Shown here: positions 20,380 to 30,555 of the stretch, piece by piece
Layout of the letters: each line of letters begins with the position of its first letter
Position numbering within the stretch: the first letter of the stretch is position 1
Position numbers and translations under genes: made by a program
NCBI RefSeq assembly: GCF_001699815.1
Contig: NZ_MCGB01000057.1
Span: 372,001-436,000, forward strand
DNA from: Ralstonia pickettii
GTDB taxonomy: Bacteria > Pseudomonadota > Gammaproteobacteria > Burkholderiales > Burkholderiaceae
DNA length: 64,000 nt
Direction: 5' to 3'
Notes under the pieces: model-generated
Seen by the model: the letters and a program-made list of their open reading frames with translations, nothing else
Database searches by the model: none
Told to the model about the DNA's origin: nothing

Positions 20380-20850
20380 ATGCAGTTGCTGATCGTTGCC
20401 GTCGGGCACAAGATGCCGTCCTGGATCGAGGAAGGCTTCTCTGAATATGCCAAGCGCATGCCGCCCGAACTGCGCATCGAACTGCGCGAGATCAAGCCCG
20501 AGCAACGCTCGGGCAGCCGCACCGCCGCCACCGTCATGCAGCTGGAAGCCGCGCGCATTGAAGCCGCGCTGCCCAAAGGCTGCCGCATGATCGCGCTGGA
20601 TGAGCGCGGAAAGGACCTCACCACCGTCGCGCTGGCTGAATCGCTCACCGGATGGCAACAGGAAGGTGGTGATATCGCGTTCGTGATCGGCGGCGCGGAT
20701 GGGCTGGACCCGGCACTCAAGGCAAAAGCCCGTACGCTGATCCGCCTGTCGAGCCTGACGCTGCCCCACGGCATGGTGCGTGTGCTGCTGGCCGAGCAAC
20801 TCTACCGCGCATGGAGCATCACGCAGAACCACCCGTACCACCGCGTATGA
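20380..20850 (+). CDS. rlmH: 23S rRNA (pseudouridine1915-N3)-methyltransferase
   Basis: 156-residue SPOUT methyltransferase that methylates pseudouridine 1915 in helix 69 of 23S rRNA in assembled ribosomes. The SAM-binding knot region reads FVIGGADGL, and the C-terminus [20 protein letters not shown] with [11 protein letters not shown] is the family hallmark. Its stop overlaps the next ATG (ATGA). Adjacent to rsfS as in most bacteria. Confidence 0.96.
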   Translation: MQLLIVAVGHKMPSWIEEGFSEYAKRMPPELRIELREIKPEQRSGSRTAATVMQLEAARIEAALPKGCRMIALDERGKDLTTVALAESLTGWQQEGGDIAFVIGGADGLDPALKAKARTLIRLSSLTLPHGMVRVLLAEQLYRAWSITQNHPYHRV

Positions 20851-21470
20851 CCATGGATGCACACGGCGCGCCTCACCTCTATCTCGCCTCGCAAAGCCCG
20901 CGCCGACAGGAACTGCTGCGCCAGATCGGCGCGCGCTTCGCGCTGCTGCTCGCCAGCGACGATGAAGATGCGGAAGGGCTGGAAGCCGAGCTCCCCGGCG
21001 AGACGCCCGACGACTACGTTCAACGTGTCTGCGCATTGAAGGCTCAGGCAGCTGTGCGTCGCCGCACTGCACGTAACCTCCCCGCTTTGCCGATCCTCAC
21101 GTCTGACACGACGGTGTGCCTGGGCGGCGAGATCCTCGGCAAACCTACTGACGCAGCCGACGCCCACCGCATGCTGCGCGGCATGTCAGGGCGCGAACAC
21201 CGCGTGCTGACCGCCGTCACCGTCGTCAAGGCCGACGGCACGCCGATGCACGCGCTGTCCGTTTCGGACGTGCGCTTTGCCGTGCTGACGGACAACGACA
21301 TCGCCCGCTACATCGCCAGCGGCGAGCCCTTTGGCAAGGCGGGCGCGTACGGCATCCAGGGGCGCGCAGCCGCCTTTGTGGCCCATATTTCGGGAAGCTA
21401 TTCGGGTATCATGGGTCTACCCCTGTTCGAGACCGCCGCACTGCTCGCACAGGCGGGCATCACGCTGTGA
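20847..21470 (+). CDS. Maf-family nucleoside triphosphate pyrophosphatase (YhdE type)
   Basis: 207-residue Maf protein that hydrolyses non-canonical or dTTP/UTP-type nucleotides to monophosphates. Motifs: [13 protein letters not shown] near the N-terminus, [15 protein letters not shown] with the catalytic Asp, and [13 protein letters not shown] with [11 protein letters not shown]. Position just before rng, as with E. coli yhdE, supports the YhdE (dTTPase/UTPase) branch. The ATG at 20847 overlaps the rlmH stop; a second ATG two codons later is equally possible. Confidence 0.92.
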   Translation: MTMDAHGAPHLYLASQSPRRQELLRQIGARFALLLASDDEDAEGLEAELPGETPDDYVQRVCALKAQAAVRRRTARNLPALPILTSDTTVCLGGEILGKPTDAADAHRMLRGMSGREHRVLTAVTVVKADGTPMHALSVSDVRFAVLTDNDIARYIASGEPFGKAGAYGIQGRAAAFVAHISGSYSGIMGLPLFETAALLAQAGITL

Positions 21471-21495
21471 ATCACGCTGTAACTCGCGCTCTCTG

Positions 21496-21593
21496 ACCGG
21501 CCCCGATGCACGCGCCGGACAGCGTGCGAGGGCCGGTTTCAAGACACGCTTCGGGCAACCCTGTCCGGCCCAGAGGCGGGTGCTGAAACCCGC
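21496..21593 (+). promoter_or_regulatory. Structured leader of the RNase G gene
   Basis: The 140-bp gap before rng holds two hairpins. The first pairs ACCGGCCC (21496-21503) with GGGCCGGT (21530-21537) and has an inner stem GCACGC/GCGTGC; only TTTC follows, so it is at best a weak terminator. The second pairs GCGGGT (21576-21581) with ACCCGC (21588-21593), 17 bp before the rng ATG. It may be a processing or autoregulatory leader, as known for RNase E. Confidence 0.4.
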
Positions 21594-21610
21594 TCTCCTG
21601 GTACCTCTCC

Positions 21611-23080
21611 ATGTCCGAAGACATTCTCGTCAATATCACGCCGCAAGAAACGCGCGTGGCTATCGTCCAGCAAGCCGCCGTTCAGGAGCTTCACATCGAG
21701 CGCACGCTGACGCGCGGCCTGGTCGGCAACATTTACCTTGGCAAGGTGGTGCGCGTGCTGCCTGGCATGCAGTCGGCCTTTATCGATATCGGGCTGGAGC
21801 GTGCGGCGTTCTTGCATGTGGCTGACATTTGGCACCCGCGCGACGCGAAGGACGCGCCGCCCACACCGCAAGTCGCCATCGAGAAGACGCTCTTCGAAGG
21901 CCAGGCGTTGATGGTGCAGGTCATCAAGGATCCGATTGGCACCAAGGGGGCGCGGCTGTCCACGCAGGTCAGCATTGCCGGCCGGACGCTGGTCTATCTC
22001 CCGCAAGACCCGCACATCGGCATCTCGCAGAAGATCGGCAACGAGGCCGAGCGTGAAGCGCTGCGCGCACGCGTGACCGCCATGGTGCCCACCGATGAGC
22101 GCGGCGGTTTCATCGTGCGCACGATCGCCGAAGAGTCGACCGACGAAGAACTCGCCAACGACGTCGCTTACCTGCGCAAGATCTGGGCGACCATCCGCCA
22201 CAATGCAACCACCCTGCCCGCCCCCTCGATCCTGTACCAGGACCTGAACCTCGCCCAGCGCGTGCTGCGCGATTTCGTGACGGACGAAACGCGCAGCATC
22301 CAGGTCGATTCGCGCGAGAACCATCAGAAGCTCGTCGAGTTTGCGCAGGAGTACACGCCGGCCGTGGTCGAGCGCCTGACGCATTACACCGGCGAACGGC
22401 CAATCTTCGACCTGTACAACATCGAGGCGGAAGTCGAGCGCGCGCTGTCGCGCCGGGTCGACCTGAAATCGGGCGGCTACCTGATGATCGACCAGACCGA
22501 GGCGATGACGACCATCGACGTCAACACCGGCGGCTACGTGGGCGCGCGCAACTTCGACGACACGATCTTCAAGACCAACCTGGAAGCCGCGCACACCATT
22601 GCGCGGCAACTGCGGCTGCGCAATCTGGGCGGCATCATCATCATCGACTTCATCGACATGGAGTCGGCCGAGCATCGCGATGCGGTGCTCGCCGAACTGC
22701 GCAAGGCGCTGTCGCGCGACCGCACGCGCATCACGGTCAACAGCTTCTCGCAGCTGGGGCTGGTTGAGATGACACGCAAGCGCACTCGGGAATCGCTTGC
22801 GCACGTGCTGTGCGAGCAGTGCCCGGTGTGCCAGGGCAAGGGTCAGGTCAAGACACCGCGCACCGTGTGCTACGACATCCTGCGCGAGATCATGCGCGAG
22901 TCGCGACAGTTCAATCCGCGCGAATTCCGCATCCTGGCGTCGCAGTCAGTGATTGACCTGTTCCTGGAAGAAGAAAGCCAGCACCTTGCGATGCTGGGGG
23001 ATTTCATCGGCAAGCCGATTTCGTTGCAGGTGGAATCGTCGGCGGCGAGCCAGGAGCAGTACGACATCATCTTGATGTAG
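21611..23080 (+). CDS. rng: Ribonuclease G
   Basis: 489-residue endoribonuclease of the RNase E/G family, acting on 5' monophosphate RNAs and on 16S rRNA 5'-end maturation. An S1 RNA-binding domain lies in the first 120 residues (DIGLERAAFLHVADI). The metal-binding catalytic aspartates are Asp303 in MTTIDVNTG and Asp346 in IIIIDFIDM. The zinc link CPVC provides Cys404 and Cys407. There is no long disordered C-terminal scaffold as in RNase E, so RNase G is the right call. It converges with an AhpD-like gene 26 bp away. Confidence 0.95.
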   Translation: MSEDILVNITPQETRVAIVQQAAVQELHIERTLTRGLVGNIYLGKVVRVLPGMQSAFIDIGLERAAFLHVADIWHPRDAKDAPPTPQVAIEKTLFEGQALMVQVIKDPIGTKGARLSTQVSIAGRTLVYLPQDPHIGISQKIGNEAEREALRARVTAMVPTDERGGFIVRTIAEESTDEELANDVAYLRKIWATIRHNATTLPAPSILYQDLNLAQRVLRDFVTDETRSIQVDSRENHQKLVEFAQEYTPAVVERLTHYTGERPIFDLYNIEAEVERALSRRVDLKSGGYLMIDQTEAMTTIDVNTGGYVGARNFDDTIFKTNLEAAHTIARQLRLRNLGGIIIIDFIDMESAEHRDAVLAELRKALSRDRTRITVNSFSQLGLVEMTRKRTRESLAHVLCEQCPVCQGKGQVKTPRTVCYDILREIMRESRQFNPREFRILASQSVIDLFLEEESQHLAMLGDFIGKPISLQVESSAASQEQYDIILM

Positions 23081-23106
23081 CGCCACACCCGGCCAGCGGC
23101 GCTGGG

Positions 23107-23706
23107 CTACGCCTTCTTCTCGCGCGGCAGACGGCCTAGCAGGAAGAACTCCTCGTTCGGCCGCATCGAAATCACATTCGCCATGCGATTCGACAGGCCG
23201 AAGAAGGCGGTGATGCCGGCGATGTCCCAGATGTCCTCATCATCGAAGCCGTGCGCGCGCAGCGCTTCATAGTCGGCGTCGTTGACGGTGTGCGATGCGG
23301 TGCAAACCTTCATCGCAAAGTCGAGCATGGCGCGCTGGCGCGGCGTGATGTCGGCCTTGCGGTAATTGACGGCCACCTGGTCGGCCACCAGCGGATTCTT
23401 CTCGTAAATGCGCAGGATGGCGCCGTGCGCGACCACGCAATACAGGCACTGGTTGGCAGCGGAGGTGGCGACGACGATCATCTCGCGCTCGCCCTTGGTG
23501 AGGCTGCTGCCTTCCCGCAGCATCAGCGCATCGTGGTACGCGAAGAAGGCACGGCACTCGTCGGGCCGATGCGACAGCGCAAGGAAGACGTTCGGCACAA
23601 AGCCGCTCTTCTCCTGCACCTCCAGGATGCGCGCGCGGATGTCTTCGGGAATGTCGGCCAGTGAAGGAACGGGGAACCGGCTGATGGGCGGCGTGGTGGT
23701 CGTCAC
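23107..23706 (-). CDS. AhpD-like peroxidase-related (carboxymuconolactone decarboxylase fold) protein
   Basis: 199-residue protein of the AhpD/CMD family (peroxidase-related enzyme subgroup). The redox motif CLYCVVAHGAI, a CxxC followed by His, sits at roughly residues 88-98 on the typical helix, and the C-terminus YFGLSNRMAN-like segment (AFFGLSNRMANVISM) matches. It probably reduces peroxides in the cytoplasm with a thiol donor; the physiological substrate is unknown. It stands alone between rng and msbA. Confidence 0.85.
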   Translation of the reverse strand: MTTTTPPISRFPVPSLADIPEDIRARILEVQEKSGFVPNVFLALSHRPDECRAFFAYHDALMLREGSSLTKGEREMIVVATSAANQCLYCVVAHGAILRIYEKNPLVADQVAVNYRKADITPRQRAMLDFAMKVCTASHTVNDADYEALRAHGFDDEDIWDIAGITAFFGLSNRMANVISMRPNEEFFLLGRLPREKKA

Positions 23707-23757
23707 GATGTCTCCTTTGATGTGAGCATCCTGAGCACGCCGCCCGAGAGGAAGGGC

Positions 23758-25527
23758 TTACTGGGTAGCGAACTGGATGCGATGGAGTCCAGCATACAAC
23801 CCATCGCGCTCGATGAGTTCGCGGTGCGTGCCGGCTTCGGCAATCTTGCCGTGCTCGAGCACGATGATCCGATCGGCATTTTCGATGGTCGACAGGCGGT
23901 GCGCGATCACCAGCGTCGTCCGGCCCTCCATCAGCCGTTCGAGCGCGGCCTGCACCTGGCGTTCGGACTCCGAATCCAGCGCGGACGTCGCTTCGTCCAG
24001 GATCAGGATCGGCGCGTCCTTGTAGATCGCACGTGCAATCGCCAGGCGCTGGCGCTGCCCACCGGACAGCTTCGAGCCGTTGTCGCCAACATTGGTATCG
24101 ATGCCCTCGGGCAGGTTGTCCACCACATCGGTCAGGTAAGCCGCTTCGAGTGCACGGCGCACGCGGGCCATGTCGATCTCGGAGGCGTCGCGCGCGCCAT
24201 AGGCCACGTTGGCGGCGATGGTGTCATTGAACAGCACCACATCCTGGCTCACGAAGGCGATCTGCCGGCGCAGGTCGTGCAGCGCCAAATCCGCCAGCGC
24301 ATCGCCGTCGAGCGAGATCGTGCCCGAGGTCGGATCGAAGAAGCGCGGCAGCAGGTTCACCAGCGTGGTCTTGCCGCTGCCAGATGGCCCGACCAGCGCA
24401 ACGACCTCGCCCGGCTTGACGTGCAGGTTGACATTATCGAGCGCCGCCCGGCCATCTTCCCCATAGCGGAACGTGACGTTGTCGAAGCGGACATCGCCCC
24501 GGGCACGATCGATCTTCTTGCCGCCTTCTTGCGGTTCGATCGGCGTGTCGATCAGGCCAAAGATGAATTCGGCGGCGGTCAGGCCGCGCTGCAGCGGCTG
24601 ATTCACGTCGGTCAAGTGCTTGAGCGGCGAGATCAGCAGCAGCATCGCCATCACAAAGCCGGTAAAGCCGCCGACCGTGGTCTGATTGGCCTGCGCCTGC
24701 ATCATGGCAATGGCCAGGATGACAGACAGCGCCAGCGCTGCCAGGAACTGCGTCACCGGCTGGTTCAGGCCGCCGGCCACGGCCACGCGCATGGCGTAAC
24801 CACGGAGGCGGTTCGTCATGGCATTGAAGCGCAGCGATTCATACGCCTCGCCGCCATGCAGCTTGACGACCTTGTAGCCGCCCACGGCCTCTTCGACCAC
24901 ATAGGCGGCCTGGTTGGTCAAGTTCTGGCTTTCGCGGTTGAGCGAGCGCAGGCGGCGGTTGATACGCGACATCAGCAGCCCGATGATCGGCAGGATCACC
25001 GCCACCACCAGCGTCAGACGCCAGTTGGTATAGAAGAGGAAGATCAGCAGCGCCAGCACCGTCATCGAGTCGCGCACCAGCGTGATGAACACGCCGGTCA
25101 GCACCTGCAGCACCTGGTTCACTTCAAAGATGACCGCGTTGATGATCGACGCGGCCGTATTGCGCTGATAGTACGAGGCCGGCGCCTGCAGCAGGCGCTC
25201 GAACATCTTCATCCGCAGATTCAGCAGCACCTTGTTCGATACGAGGCTCAACAGATACGTCGACGCAAATTGCGCGATGCCGCGCACCACCGCAATACCC
25301 ACCAGCATGGCCGGCACCTGCCACAGCTTGCCGGCGTACTCACCGCCGAAACCCTGATCCAGCAGATCCTTCACGACCTTGGGGATGATCCCCTCCGTGG
25401 CCGCCACCACACCCATGGCGACCATTGCCAGGATGAAGGCGGTCAATTCGGGGCGAAGGTAGCCCCACAACCGCTTGAGCATCGGCTTGGCGGGCGCTGG
25501 GTGATCAGACTTTGCTTGTATACTCAC
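23758..25527 (-). CDS. msbA: Lipid A/lipid flippase ABC transporter MsbA
   Basis: 589-residue half-transporter with an N-terminal six-helix domain and a C-terminal ATPase, flipping lipid A-core across the inner membrane. The ATPase shows Walker [10 protein letters not shown], signature [14 protein letters not shown], Walker [13 protein letters not shown] and the switch His in IAHRLST. The GTG at 25527 ([10 protein letters not shown]) gives the size of E. coli MsbA (582); the frame continues 27 codons upstream to 25608, which I consider non-coding. It neighbours LPS glycosyltransferases, supporting the lipid A role over a drug-export one. Confidence 0.93.
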   Translation of the reverse strand: MSIQAKSDHPAPAKPMLKRLWGYLRPELTAFILAMVAMGVVAATEGIIPKVVKDLLDQGFGGEYAGKLWQVPAMLVGIAVVRGIAQFASTYLLSLVSNKVLLNLRMKMFERLLQAPASYYQRNTAASIINAVIFEVNQVLQVLTGVFITLVRDSMTVLALLIFLFYTNWRLTLVVAVILPIIGLLMSRINRRLRSLNRESQNLTNQAAYVVEEAVGGYKVVKLHGGEAYESLRFNAMTNRLRGYAMRVAVAGGLNQPVTQFLAALALSVILAIAMMQAQANQTTVGGFTGFVMAMLLLISPLKHLTDVNQPLQRGLTAAEFIFGLIDTPIEPQEGGKKIDRARGDVRFDNVTFRYGEDGRAALDNVNLHVKPGEVVALVGPSGSGKTTLVNLLPRFFDPTSGTISLDGDALADLALHDLRRQIAFVSQDVVLFNDTIAANVAYGARDASEIDMARVRRALEAAYLTDVVDNLPEGIDTNVGDNGSKLSGGQRQRLAIARAIYKDAPILILDEATSALDSESERQVQAALERLMEGRTTLVIAHRLSTIENADRIIVLEHGKIAEAGTHRELIERDGLYAGLHRIQFATQ

Positions 25528-25714
25528 GGCGTTTTCAAATGAGGGTGGGCAGCTTGCGTCGCATGGCGATCGCATGGCCGCCATAAAGTGCGTTGCAGCG
25601 GCTGTCATCCGACAGACGGGCGACCCGGCATTTTAGCGGCAATCCACCACCCGGCCCATCCTGCTGCGCAATGCCCGGTCCAGACTGGCCGACGCATCAC
25701 CTGACGCTTCCGCA

Positions 25715-26497
25715 ATGAGTTCGCGCGTTCCCACGTTTTTCATCAATCTCGACCACGACGCCGGGCGCCGCGAGGCCCTGGAACGACAACTCGATGCGTT
25801 GGGCCTGCCGCATCAACGCTTCCCCGGTGTGTACGGCAAGACACTTCCCGCCGACGAACTTGCGCGCCACTATGACCATGCACGCGCTACGAGCCAAAGC
25901 CGCGAATTGACCGTCGGCGAAGTCGGCTGCGCGCTGAGCCACCTCGGCGTCTACCGGGCAATGATCGAGCAGAACCTGCCCTACGCGCTCATTCTGGAAG
26001 ACGACGCGAAACTCGGGCCGGATGTGCCCGCCGTGCTCGACGCGCTGGCACAGAGCGTGTCACCCGACGAACCCGTCGTCACGCTGCTCACGCACATCGA
26101 CCGTTACTACAAGCGCAGCGCGCGACCGCTGACAGCGGACCACCGCACGGTCAAACTTGCCAACTACCAGTGGCTCGCGCATGGTTATTTCGTCACGCGC
26201 GCCGCGGCCAAGCGCATGGTCGAGCAGCTCTATCCCGTGTGGCTGGCCGCAGACTATTGGTACAAGTTTGAGCGCGAAGGCATCGTGCAGATGCGTGCGG
26301 TCGTACCTTATGTGATTGGCGTGCAGGACTTCGATAGCGGCTCAAACCTGGAAGCCGATCGCGCCATCAAAAGCCGCGAAGCCGACGACCGCCTGGGGCT
26401 CGGCCATCATCTGCGCCAGATCTTCGTGCGCAAGTTCCTCTATCAGATTTTCGTGCGGCCGTTTCTCGGCATCGTTAAGCAGAAGAAGACCTGGTGA
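25715..26497 (+). CDS. Glycosyltransferase family 25 (LPS biosynthesis)
   Basis: 260-residue GT25 enzyme, the family of LgtB/LpsA-type LPS sugar transferases. Family marks: FINLDHDAGRRE at the N-terminus, ELTVGEVGCALSHLGVYRAM at about residues 67-86 and LILEDDAKLGPD, the metal-binding DxD-like motif. The C-terminus is basic, as in membrane-associated transferases. It is divergent from msbA and converges with the GT2 gene; it is the only plus-strand member of the envelope cluster. Confidence 0.9.
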   Translation: MSSRVPTFFINLDHDAGRREALERQLDALGLPHQRFPGVYGKTLPADELARHYDHARATSQSRELTVGEVGCALSHLGVYRAMIEQNLPYALILEDDAKLGPDVPAVLDALAQSVSPDEPVVTLLTHIDRYYKRSARPLTADHRTVKLANYQWLAHGYFVTRAAAKRMVEQLYPVWLAADYWYKFEREGIVQMRAVVPYVIGVQDFDSGSNLEADRAIKSREADDRLGLGHHLRQIFVRKFLYQIFVRPFLGIVKQKKTW

Positions 26498-26512
26498 GCA
26501 GACGGCGCTCGT

Positions 26513-27355
26513 TCAGGCGCCCTGCTCTCGCAGTTCTGCAAGCCCGACGTCTGCGCGGATGATGTCGGTATTGCGCCGAGCCATCATGCGTTGATAGTTG
26601 GGGCTTTCCTGCTCGCGCGATTGCTCGCGATGCCATAGGTGGAAGACTTCGGTCGCGCAAAAACCGCGCTTGCGCCGCACGCCGGCGTTATAAAGGCGAA
26701 CCGCCAGATCGGCGTCTTCATGGCCCCATCCGACGAAGCTCTGATCGAAACCGTTCACGCGCTCGAAATCGCTGCGCCACACGCCAAGGTTGCAGCTCTT
26801 GATGCCGCGCAGGCTGGTGTCCTTGAGGGTACGCGGCACCGGTAAGCCCGGCACCAATAGCGGCACGAATTTGTTGACGCGGCCGGCGCGCCAGGCGGCA
26901 AACCAATACGCGCGATCCTTCAGGTGGATGTCGATCTGCTGGGCGACGACCTCGCGCGTCATCGCCTCATTCAGCAGGATGCGGCTGCCGGACAGCAGGC
27001 GCCCCCGCTCGGCCAATGCGCGGTGCCGCGCCACAAAATCCGGACGCGGCACGCAATCGCCATCGAGAAAAACGAGGTAGTCGGCGTCCGTCGCCAGCAC
27101 GCCGCGGTTGCGGATCTCACCGGCACGGAAGCCGTCGTCGGGATGCCAGACATGGCGCAGCGGATACGGCGCGGTCTTGGCGGCGGCTTCGATGGCAAAG
27201 CGTGTGTCATCGCGCGAACCGTCGTCGGCGACGATGACATCGAATGCGCGATCGGTCTGTGCGCTGCAGCCGGCCAGTACGCGAACCAGCGCGTCCGGGC
27301 GGTTATACGTCGTAACGATGAGGGCGATGCGACGCGGCGACTCAGAGCTTGCCAT
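26513..27355 (-). CDS. Glycosyltransferase family 2 with galactosyltransferase-type C-terminus
   Basis: 280-residue GT-A glycosyltransferase. The N-terminal GT2 motif reads IVTTYNRPDALVRVL, then VADDGSRDDT. FLDGDCVPRPDF carries the metal-binding DGD, and the C-terminal GWGHEDADLAVRLYNAG matches the Glyco_transf_7C domain with the catalytic ED pair. It is the last gene of a four-gene minus-strand operon; its start overlaps the upstream gene by 14 bp. Likely adds a core or O-chain sugar to LPS; acceptor unknown. Confidence 0.9.
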   Translation of the reverse strand: MASSESPRRIALIVTTYNRPDALVRVLAGCSAQTDRAFDVIVADDGSRDDTRFAIEAAAKTAPYPLRHVWHPDDGFRAGEIRNRGVLATDADYLVFLDGDCVPRPDFVARHRALAERGRLLSGSRILLNEAMTREVVAQQIDIHLKDRAYWFAAWRAGRVNKFVPLLVPGLPVPRTLKDTSLRGIKSCNLGVWRSDFERVNGFDQSFVGWGHEDADLAVRLYNAGVRRKRGFCATEVFHLWHREQSREQESPNYQRMMARRNTDIIRADVGLAELREQGA

Positions 27356-28115
27356 AACGATGCAGCATCATCAGCTTGACGTAGCGGTAATACGTGCCCT
27401 CGGCGTTCGACACGGCCAGCATGAAGCCCTCGGCGCCATCGAGGAAACCCCGCTGGATGATGTACGTACGGATGAATGCCCATAGCCCGTGGCCGATGGC
27501 ACTGCCCAACGACGCGCGCTTGCCCTTGGCATAAGCCGCGGCCGCACCTGCGGTCGAATAATCGTTGGCCTTGTCGAGCGCAGCCTTCAGGTCGGGAATC
27601 GAATAATGGATGATCGGGGCGCGGAAATCGCCCACCGTACCCTCGAAGACAAGGTGCGAGTGCACCGGCGCATCGAAGAACGTCACCTGCTCGCGCTTGA
27701 AGAAGCGACGAATGCGGTCCGGCCACCAGCCCGAATGCTTCATGAAGCGGCCACAAAAACTCGAGCTGCGCGGCATGGAGTAGACAGTGTGCGGACTGCC
27801 CGATTCCAGTACGGCGATCATCTCGGCCCGCAACTCGGGACTGATGCGCTCGTCGGCATCCAGTGAGAGCACCCAGTCAGTGCGGGCTTCGCGCAACGCG
27901 CGGTTGGACTGCTCGCCGTAGCCGGGCCAGTCGGTCTCGAACACGCGCGCACCGAGTTGGCGACAGATGTCCTGCGTGCCGTCCGTGCTGCCCGAGTCGA
28001 AGACGATGACATCATCCGCCCAGTCGCGCACCGAGCGGATGCAGTCGCCGATATCGGCGGCTTCGTTCTTGGCGACGATGATGACGGCGAGCGTGGCTCG
28101 ATTGGATGCAGGCAT
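27342..28115 (-). CDS. LPS core glycosyltransferase, GT2 (WaaE/LgtF-like)
   Basis: 257-residue GT2 enzyme resembling WaaE/LgtF, which adds beta-1,4-glucose to heptose I in the LPS inner core. Motifs: VIIVAKNEAADIGDCIRSV, VFDSGSTDGT and the nucleotide-sugar DxD in SLDADERISPE. The C-terminal region with GWWPDRIRRFFKREQ and the amphipathic FIRTYIIQRGFLDG segment is typical of this subfamily. Operon position between the ligase and the second GT2 gene. Confidence 0.88.
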   Translation of the reverse strand: MPASNRATLAVIIVAKNEAADIGDCIRSVRDWADDVIVFDSGSTDGTQDICRQLGARVFETDWPGYGEQSNRALREARTDWVLSLDADERISPELRAEMIAVLESGSPHTVYSMPRSSSFCGRFMKHSGWWPDRIRRFFKREQVTFFDAPVHSHLVFEGTVGDFRAPIIHYSIPDLKAALDKANDYSTAGAAAAYAKGKRASLGSAIGHGLWAFIRTYIIQRGFLDGAEGFMLAVSNAEGTYYRYVKLMMLHRYGKL

Positions 28116-28127
28116 GCGAAAACAGTC

Positions 28128-29408
28128 TCAGAAAACAGGAGCGGCGCCAAGCTGCTGCCGGCGCCGGTGAATATGCGCGGTGAACACGGCCACCATCACG
28201 CTATAGAACACGACGGTCTGCGCGATGATCAGCATCACTTCGGTCAGCCCAAACAGTAGAAAGCCGACACAGAGCGTGAGACCCATCGCGCCCGTCGTCC
28301 GCAAGACGCGGTCGTCGCACAGCGCGGCGCGCAGAAAGTAGGCGGCGGGCACCAGGTACAACGCCAGCAATGCGCCGATGCCCAGCACGCCAAGCGTGGC
28401 GCCATTGTATAGAAACTCATTGTGGGCATGCTCGAAGGCCGTCGCTTCCTGCGTGATCAGGCCCTCGGCGTGAATCGCCTTGAGAGCGGGCCCGAATTGG
28501 CCTCGCCCCACCCCGGCTAATGGGTGGCGCGTCAACATCAGCGTGGCGGCTTTCCACAGCTGGAAACGGATGCCAACTGACGTGTTGGTCTGGCCGGCCT
28601 GATAGGCGTGGATGTCTTCCATGGCCTGGTCGAAGCGGGTACGGACCACACTGGACGATACGCATACGGCAATCAGGAACACGAAGAACAGCAACAAGGC
28701 CGTCAATCGCTTTTTCCAGCTCACATGCCGCAGCGTCGCCACGGCGATCAACAGCAGTACGGGGATTGCAATCCATCCGCCCCGCGCCTGCGACAGATAC
28801 GATGCATAGAGCCCGGCACAGCCAGCTAACAGACGCAGCGCAATCAGGGCCCAGCCGTCATCTTCCGTCCAACCAATTGACATGAGGGCGAACAACGCCA
28901 TCAGAAGCGAAAGGTTGCCAAACGGAATGGCATTGGAGAACGCCCCGACCATGCCAACTCGTCCCGCCCGCAATTCGAGATAAGCCCACACAGCTGAGGC
29001 AAGCGCGCCCGCAACGCAGCCCCACTGCACGCTCTCCAACTGCTTAGGCCGCAATTGCAACAGCGCAAACAGCGCCAAGCCGAACAGCCAGAGCCGCCCA
29101 TAGGCAAACGGCACATTGCGCGGCGCGGCAGGGTTCAACTGCGCACTGATCAGCATCGCGGTCGGCATGGCCGCCATCGCCACAATCAACCAACGATGTT
29201 CACGCCACATCGCTCGCAGTCGGCTCATGACCGCCGCAGGCGCGGACAGCATCCACCCGAACGCGGCGACCAGCAGCAGCGAAAACGACAGGAAGGCAGC
29301 GCCGCGCACAGACAGCATGAAAGCCGGGAGGATGGCGATTCCAAACACGGTCAGCGCCGCCGGTGCGCTTGCTATCAGCGTCCGGCCTCGTTGCATCAAG
29401 CTGCTCAT
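28128..29408 (-). CDS. O-antigen ligase family protein (WaaL-like)
   Basis: 426-residue polytopic membrane protein with about 10-12 hydrophobic segments and one larger periplasmic loop that holds GVGRGQFGPAL and later HAHNEFLYN, the Wzy_C/WaaL loop with its conserved His. Such proteins ligate undecaprenyl-linked O-chain to lipid A-core in the periplasm. A polymerase (Wzy) role cannot be excluded from sequence alone, but the location among core transferases favours ligase. ATGA overlap with the upstream GT4 gene. Confidence 0.85.
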   Translation of the reverse strand: MSSLMQRGRTLIASAPAALTVFGIAILPAFMLSVRGAAFLSFSLLLVAAFGWMLSAPAAVMSRLRAMWREHRWLIVAMAAMPTAMLISAQLNPAAPRNVPFAYGRLWLFGLALFALLQLRPKQLESVQWGCVAGALASAVWAYLELRAGRVGMVGAFSNAIPFGNLSLLMALFALMSIGWTEDDGWALIALRLLAGCAGLYASYLSQARGGWIAIPVLLLIAVATLRHVSWKKRLTALLLFFVFLIAVCVSSSVVRTRFDQAMEDIHAYQAGQTNTSVGIRFQLWKAATLMLTRHPLAGVGRGQFGPALKAIHAEGLITQEATAFEHAHNEFLYNGATLGVLGIGALLALYLVPAAYFLRAALCDDRVLRTTGAMGLTLCVGFLLFGLTEVMLIIAQTVVFYSVMVAVFTAHIHRRRQQLGAAPVF

Positions 29409-30472
29409 CGCAACGTCCCCGCGCCAGGTGCAAGCGCCAGGAGCGCGTCGATGTGCGCAGCGATGCTCGGGTCATAGCGCAGGTGCTCACGCGGATTCGC
29501 CAAGCGCGCCTGCCCAGCCTGCGCACGGGCAACAGCTGCCTCAATCGTGCGCGCCAGCGTGGCTGGATCATCCAGGTCGAAGGTGGGTGCTCCTTCGACC
29601 GAGATCACCTCGGTGCAAGCGATATTGGCTGCCAGTACGGCAGGCGTGCCGCACAGCACGGACTCCACCCCAATCAGCCCGAACGGCTCGTAGTGCGAAG
29701 CGAGGATCGTGTAGTCCGCTGCGCGGTAGACGTTCTCGATGTCCTTGCGGTATCCCAGGTAGCGGATGTTGGGCGAGGACGAGGACACCGGGCGCCCGAT
29801 GACCACCAGTTGCACCGGCAGATCCGTCTTGGAGAAGAACGCCTCCAGCAGCGGATAGCCCTTGCGCTTGTGGCTCGACGACGGGAACACAAACGTGACC
29901 CGATCCTTCGCGAAGCCAAGCTCATCGCGCAGGCGCTGGCGCTCTGCGTCATCCACCGGCGAGAACTTCGTCTCACTCACCGGGGGGTACACCGTCTTTA
30001 CCTTGGCAGCGGGAATGTCGTAGTAGTCGAGCACTTCCTGCGCCATCAGTCGCGAGTGCGCAACGACGACGTGCGAGCGCACATAGTCTCGGCGCTCCAG
30101 CGCGATCTGCTGGCGATCCCAGAAGGCCGCCTTTTTTGAAAAGCTCTTGAGATAGCCGACGTGCGTGCCGCCACAAATAGCGATATCCGAAGCGCCCGTG
30201 CGATTGCAGCCGATCATCAGATCGATGTGCTCGCGCTTGGCCAGATGGCGCACGAGCCAGCCGAACGCGTGGTCATTCAATTTGCCGGGCAGCTTGCGCG
30301 TTGGCAATGCAACAGCCTTGACCTGGCGATATTCAGGAAGCGCCTTGTCCACCATCTTGGCGAAGAACACGGGACGGATGGCGCGCTCATGCAGGCCGCG
30401 CACCAGGTCCATCGCGTAGCGCTCGCTGCCACCGCTGTAGCCCAGCGCGTTGCACGAGATTCCGACGTTCAT
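29405..30472 (-). CDS. Glycosyltransferase family 4 (WaaG-like)
   Basis: 355-residue GT-B glycosyltransferase, first gene of the envelope operon. The C-terminal nucleotide-sugar half holds SHYEPFGLIGVESVLCGTPA, the E-x7-E motif of retaining GT4 enzymes. The N-terminus NVGISCNALGYSGGSERYAM resembles WaaG/RfaG-type LPS core glucosyltransferases. It is cytoplasmic and peripherally membrane-bound. About 80 bp separate it from dnaE, which lies upstream in the same direction, and the operon promoter should be there. Confidence 0.9.
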   Translation of the reverse strand: MNVGISCNALGYSGGSERYAMDLVRGLHERAIRPVFFAKMVDKALPEYRQVKAVALPTRKLPGKLNDHAFGWLVRHLAKREHIDLMIGCNRTGASDIAICGGTHVGYLKSFSKKAAFWDRQQIALERRDYVRSHVVVAHSRLMAQEVLDYYDIPAAKVKTVYPPVSETKFSPVDDAERQRLRDELGFAKDRVTFVFPSSSHKRKGYPLLEAFFSKTDLPVQLVVIGRPVSSSSPNIRYLGYRKDIENVYRAADYTILASHYEPFGLIGVESVLCGTPAVLAANIACTEVISVEGAPTFDLDDPATLARTIEAAVARAQAGQARLANPREHLRYDPSIAAHIDALLALAPGAGTLR

Positions 30473-30555
30473 GGATGCTTTAGTAATAATCGTATTGAGA
30501 CCGCAGTCGTGCCGAGCCTACGCCCGGCGATGGCGCCCCCCGCGCCATCTTCGAA

